From: an uncultured Flavobacteriales bacterium
Lineage (GTDB): Bacteria > Bacteroidota > Bacteroidia > Flavobacteriales_D > Sanyastnellaceae
Length of the DNA stretch: 23,356 nucleotides
Reading direction: 5' to 3'
Assembly: GCA_937996585.1 (NCBI GenBank)
Contig: CALKUW010000240.1
Location: 1 to 23,356, forward strand
Position numbers and translations under genes: made by a program. Positions 21,291-23,356 of the stretch are shown here, in pieces (positions within the stretch are counted from its first letter, which is position 1; the number at the start of each line of letters is the position of its first letter). A model generated the notes under the pieces. That model was not told the DNA's origin and did no database searches. It worked only from the letters and a program-made list of their open reading frames with translations.

Positions 21291-23096
21291 ATGCCCCTTG
21301 TTGCCCCAACCCGATTGGATGACCTTGTGCAAGCATTGGCCGCTTCTGCATTCGATGCCACATTCGGTGTGTCCCTGCCCGCTGCGGAATTCAGCATTCA
21401 AAAGACAAGGCGCGAATTCGCCGGCGACAGAACCGTGGTATGCTTCCCCCTGGCCCGCCACAGCAAGGCTGCTCCCGACGCTACGGCCGAGCAATTGGGT
21501 ACAGCCATGGTGGAAGCCCCCGGCCCCATTACCGGCTTCAACGTGGTCAAAGGCTTTCTGAACCTCGAAATTGCCCCGGACTACTGGTCCGAATGGCTGA
21601 TGGGCGAAGCTGCACAGGACGGTTACGGAACGCGGCCCGAGGGCACCGCCCCCCACATCATGGTGGAATACAGTTCGCCCAACACGAACAAGCCCCTCCA
21701 CCTCGGCCACCTTCGGAACAACTTCCTTGGCCACAGCATCAGCCGCATTCTCTCAGCGCGAGGACACCGCGTGACCAAGGTGCAGATCATCAATGACCGC
21801 GGCATCCACATCTGCAAATCCATGGTCGCCTGGCGCAAATTTGGCGGAGGCGAAACCCCGGAAACGAGCGGATTGAAGGGAGACAAACTGGTGGGCAAGT
21901 ATTACGTGGCCTTTGACCAGGCTTTCAAAGCAGAGGTCAAGGAACTCGTGGACGGTGGCATGCCTCAGGAGGACGCCGAAAAACAAGCGCCCATCCTGCT
22001 CGAGGCGCAGGATGCACTGCGTCTGTGGGAACAGGGCGACACCGACACGGTCAACCTGTGGAAGACCATGAACGGATGGGTCTATGGTGGTTTCGATGTC
22101 ACCTATGCCACCATGGGCGTCGAGTTCGACAAGCTCTACTACGAAAGCGACACCTACCTCATCGGCAAGGACCGGGTGCTGGAAGGGGTGGCAAGTGGCG
22201 TGTTCGACCAACGCGAGGACGGATCGGTCTGGGTGGACCTGACAGGCGATGGGCTCGATGAGAAATTGCTCCTGCGCAAGGATGGCACGGCCGTCTACAT
22301 GACCCAGGACATCGGGACGGCCCTTTTGCGCTTCAAGGACTTCAACGACCTGGACCGTCAGGTCTATACGGTGGGCAACGAACAGGAATACCACTTCAAG
22401 GTGCTGTTCCTGGTCCTCGCCAAGCTGGGTTTCCAGCAGGCGGAACGCTGCCACCACCTCAGCTATGGCATGGTCGAACTGCCGGAAGGCAAGATGAAGT
22501 CCCGCGAGGGGACCGTCGTGGATGCCGACGACCTCATGGAGGAGATGTTCTCCATCGCCCGCGACATCGCGGCTGAGGCCGGCAAGCTGGAGGGCCTGGA
22601 TGAAAACGCACAACAGGAGGTGTTCCAACGCGTGGGCCTCAGTGCACTGAAGTATTTCCTGCTCAAGGTCGATCCGAAGAAGAACATGATGTTCGACCCG
22701 AAGGCGTCCATTGATTTCTACGGGAATACCGGTCCCTTCATTCTGTTCAACTACGTCCGTGGACGCAGTGTGCTCCGCAAGATGGAGGCGGAGGGCATCG
22801 CCATGCCGACAGGAGATATCACCACGCCGTCGCCTGACGAAATGGAGGTCATCGGTCTGCTCCACGACCTGCCCGATGTCATTGCGGAAGCTGCCGACAC
22901 CTACAATCCGTCGCTGGTCGCCAATTGGTGCTACGACCTGACCAAGGCGTACAGCAGCTACTATCAGGACCACTCCATCCTCGGAGCGGATGATGCGGCG
23001 ACAAGGGGCCTTCGGTTGGTCTTGACGGAACGGTTCACCCGGGCACTGAAGACCGGCATGCACCTTCTGGGCATCGCCCTGCCCGAGCGCATGTGA
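21291..23096 (+). CDS. argS: Arginyl-tRNA synthetase
   Basis: A 601-residue class I synthetase that charges tRNA-Arg. It has the N-terminal additional domain (about 1-115), HLGH for the HIGH signature (137-140, in PNTNKPLHLGHLRN), the catalytic Rossmann fold with GNEQEYHFK (362-370), KMKSREG (401-407) in place of KMSKS, and the C-terminal anticodon-binding helical domain with VRGRSVLRK and the terminal ALPERM. The KMKSR form is, as I recall, usual in Bacteroidota. The ATG at 21291 is chosen over an upstream in-frame extension because it comes 2 nt after the CtlX stop and starts the family alignment. A convergent gene ends 9 nt downstream. Confidence 0.97.
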   Translation: MPLVAPTRLDDLVQALAASAFDATFGVSLPAAEFSIQKTRREFAGDRTVVCFPLARHSKAAPDATAEQLGTAMVEAPGPITGFNVVKGFLNLEIAPDYWSEWLMGEAAQDGYGTRPEGTAPHIMVEYSSPNTNKPLHLGHLRNNFLGHSISRILSARGHRVTKVQIINDRGIHICKSMVAWRKFGGGETPETSGLKGDKLVGKYYVAFDQAFKAEVKELVDGGMPQEDAEKQAPILLEAQDALRLWEQGDTDTVNLWKTMNGWVYGGFDVTYATMGVEFDKLYYESDTYLIGKDRVLEGVASGVFDQREDGSVWVDLTGDGLDEKLLLRKDGTAVYMTQDIGTALLRFKDFNDLDRQVYTVGNEQEYHFKVLFLVLAKLGFQQAERCHHLSYGMVELPEGKMKSREGTVVDADDLMEEMFSIARDIAAEAGKLEGLDENAQQEVFQRVGLSALKYFLLKVDPKKNMMFDPKASIDFYGNTGPFILFNYVRGRSVLRKMEAEGIAMPTGDITTPSPDEMEVIGLLHDLPDVIAEAADTYNPSLVANWCYDLTKAYSSYYQDHSILGADDAATRGLRLVLTERFTRALKTGMHLLGIALPERM

Positions 23097-23105
23097 GGAC
23101 CTGGC

Positions 23106-23356
23106 TCAGGCCAATTTCCGGCGCACCACCTGGTTGCCGAAAGTGAACGTGACCTCTTCCGGAAGCGCGTCCATTTGGATTTGCGTCTCATGGCGCCCCA
23201 CGGGGCAAGCAAGGGTAGCTTCTCCTCCGCTCCAGGTTACCCGGCAATCGGCTGCGGCGTCGGATTCGATGACCACCAGCAGCCCTTCCCCGCCCTTCCA
23301 CTCGCACTGGACAACGGAGGCGTAATCCCCCTGTATCCGGCCGCGCGAGAGCATGC
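23106..23356 (-). CDS. Unrecognised protein, C-terminal part (5' end outside window)
   Basis: The frame is open from the window edge to a TGA at 23106-23108, giving at least 83 residues. It contains alternating hydrophobic stretches (YASVVQCEWKGGEGLLVVIES, VTFTFGNQVVRRKLA) that look like a beta-sandwich ending, with Cys in QCEW, DCRV and ACPV. I cannot assign a family. An ATG at 23354 could be a start, but the frame stays open to the edge and the fragment reads more like the tail of a longer enzyme or surface protein. It ends convergently 9 nt from argS. Confidence 0.5.
   Translation of the reverse strand, partial: MLSRGRIQGDYASVVQCEWKGGEGLLVVIESDAAADCRVTWSGGEATLACPVGRHETQIQMDALPEEVTFTFGNQVVRRKLA

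Noticed and set aside
21753..23063. A 436-residue minus-strand frame opposite argS
   Set aside because: It is a shadow of argS, whose synthetase signatures are complete on the plus strand.

Overview
The window reads as a gene-dense chromosomal segment of a GC-rich (roughly 60% by eye) member of the Bacteroidota, most likely a Flavobacteriales-type marine lineage. Evidence: the order BT_3928-like membrane protein / DUF1599 protein / folP / cdaA, a secreted protein with a type IX (Por) C-terminal sorting tail, an M49 peptidase lipoprotein, a split YeeE/YedE transporter pair, and CtlX beside a second amidino-hydrolase. Shine-Dalgarno sequences are nearly absent and TAnnTTTG-like -7 elements appear, as expected of this phylum. 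I see no rRNA, tRNA, CRISPR array, insertion sequence or prophage. No gap between genes exceeds about 125 bases.

Layout. 1-1688 (+): 3' end of a CsaA-type tRNA-binding protein, a GmhB-like HAD phosphatase and a class IV aminotransferase. 1679-4728 (-): DUF1599 protein, BT_3928-like DoxX/MauE-type protein and a lone DppB-type ABC permease. 4854-6522 (+): folP overlapping cdaA (dihydropteroate synthase and c-di-AMP synthase). 6533-10369 (-): M49 dipeptidyl-peptidase III-like lipoprotein, a small antitoxin-like protein and a secreted choice-of-anchor B protein, with overlapping reading frames. 10462-16223 (+): LptF/LptG-family permease, two overlapping GT4 glycosyltransferases, an IPNS-type 2-oxoglutarate oxygenase and the two halves of a YeeE/YedE thiosulfate-type transporter. 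16334-18514 (+): a DegQ/HtrA protease and a free-standing LON substrate-binding-domain protein. 18551-23096 (+): an unknown lipoprotein, two guanidino-modifying hydrolases (the second CtlX-like) and arginyl-tRNA synthetase, almost without gaps. 23106-end (-): the C-terminal part of an unrecognised protein.

Most of the window is core metabolism and envelope biology. The observations I find most worth following are the lipoprotein / two-hydrolase / argS cluster, which links arginine or citrulline turnover to arginine charging; a recurrent -7-like element exactly 4 nt before four start codons, suggesting leaderless mRNAs; an antitoxin-like gene with no toxin, overlapping both neighbours; the 2OG oxygenase coupled to a split sulfur transporter; and a GmhB-like phosphatase that has lost its zinc cysteines. 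I found no clear new defence or mobile system.
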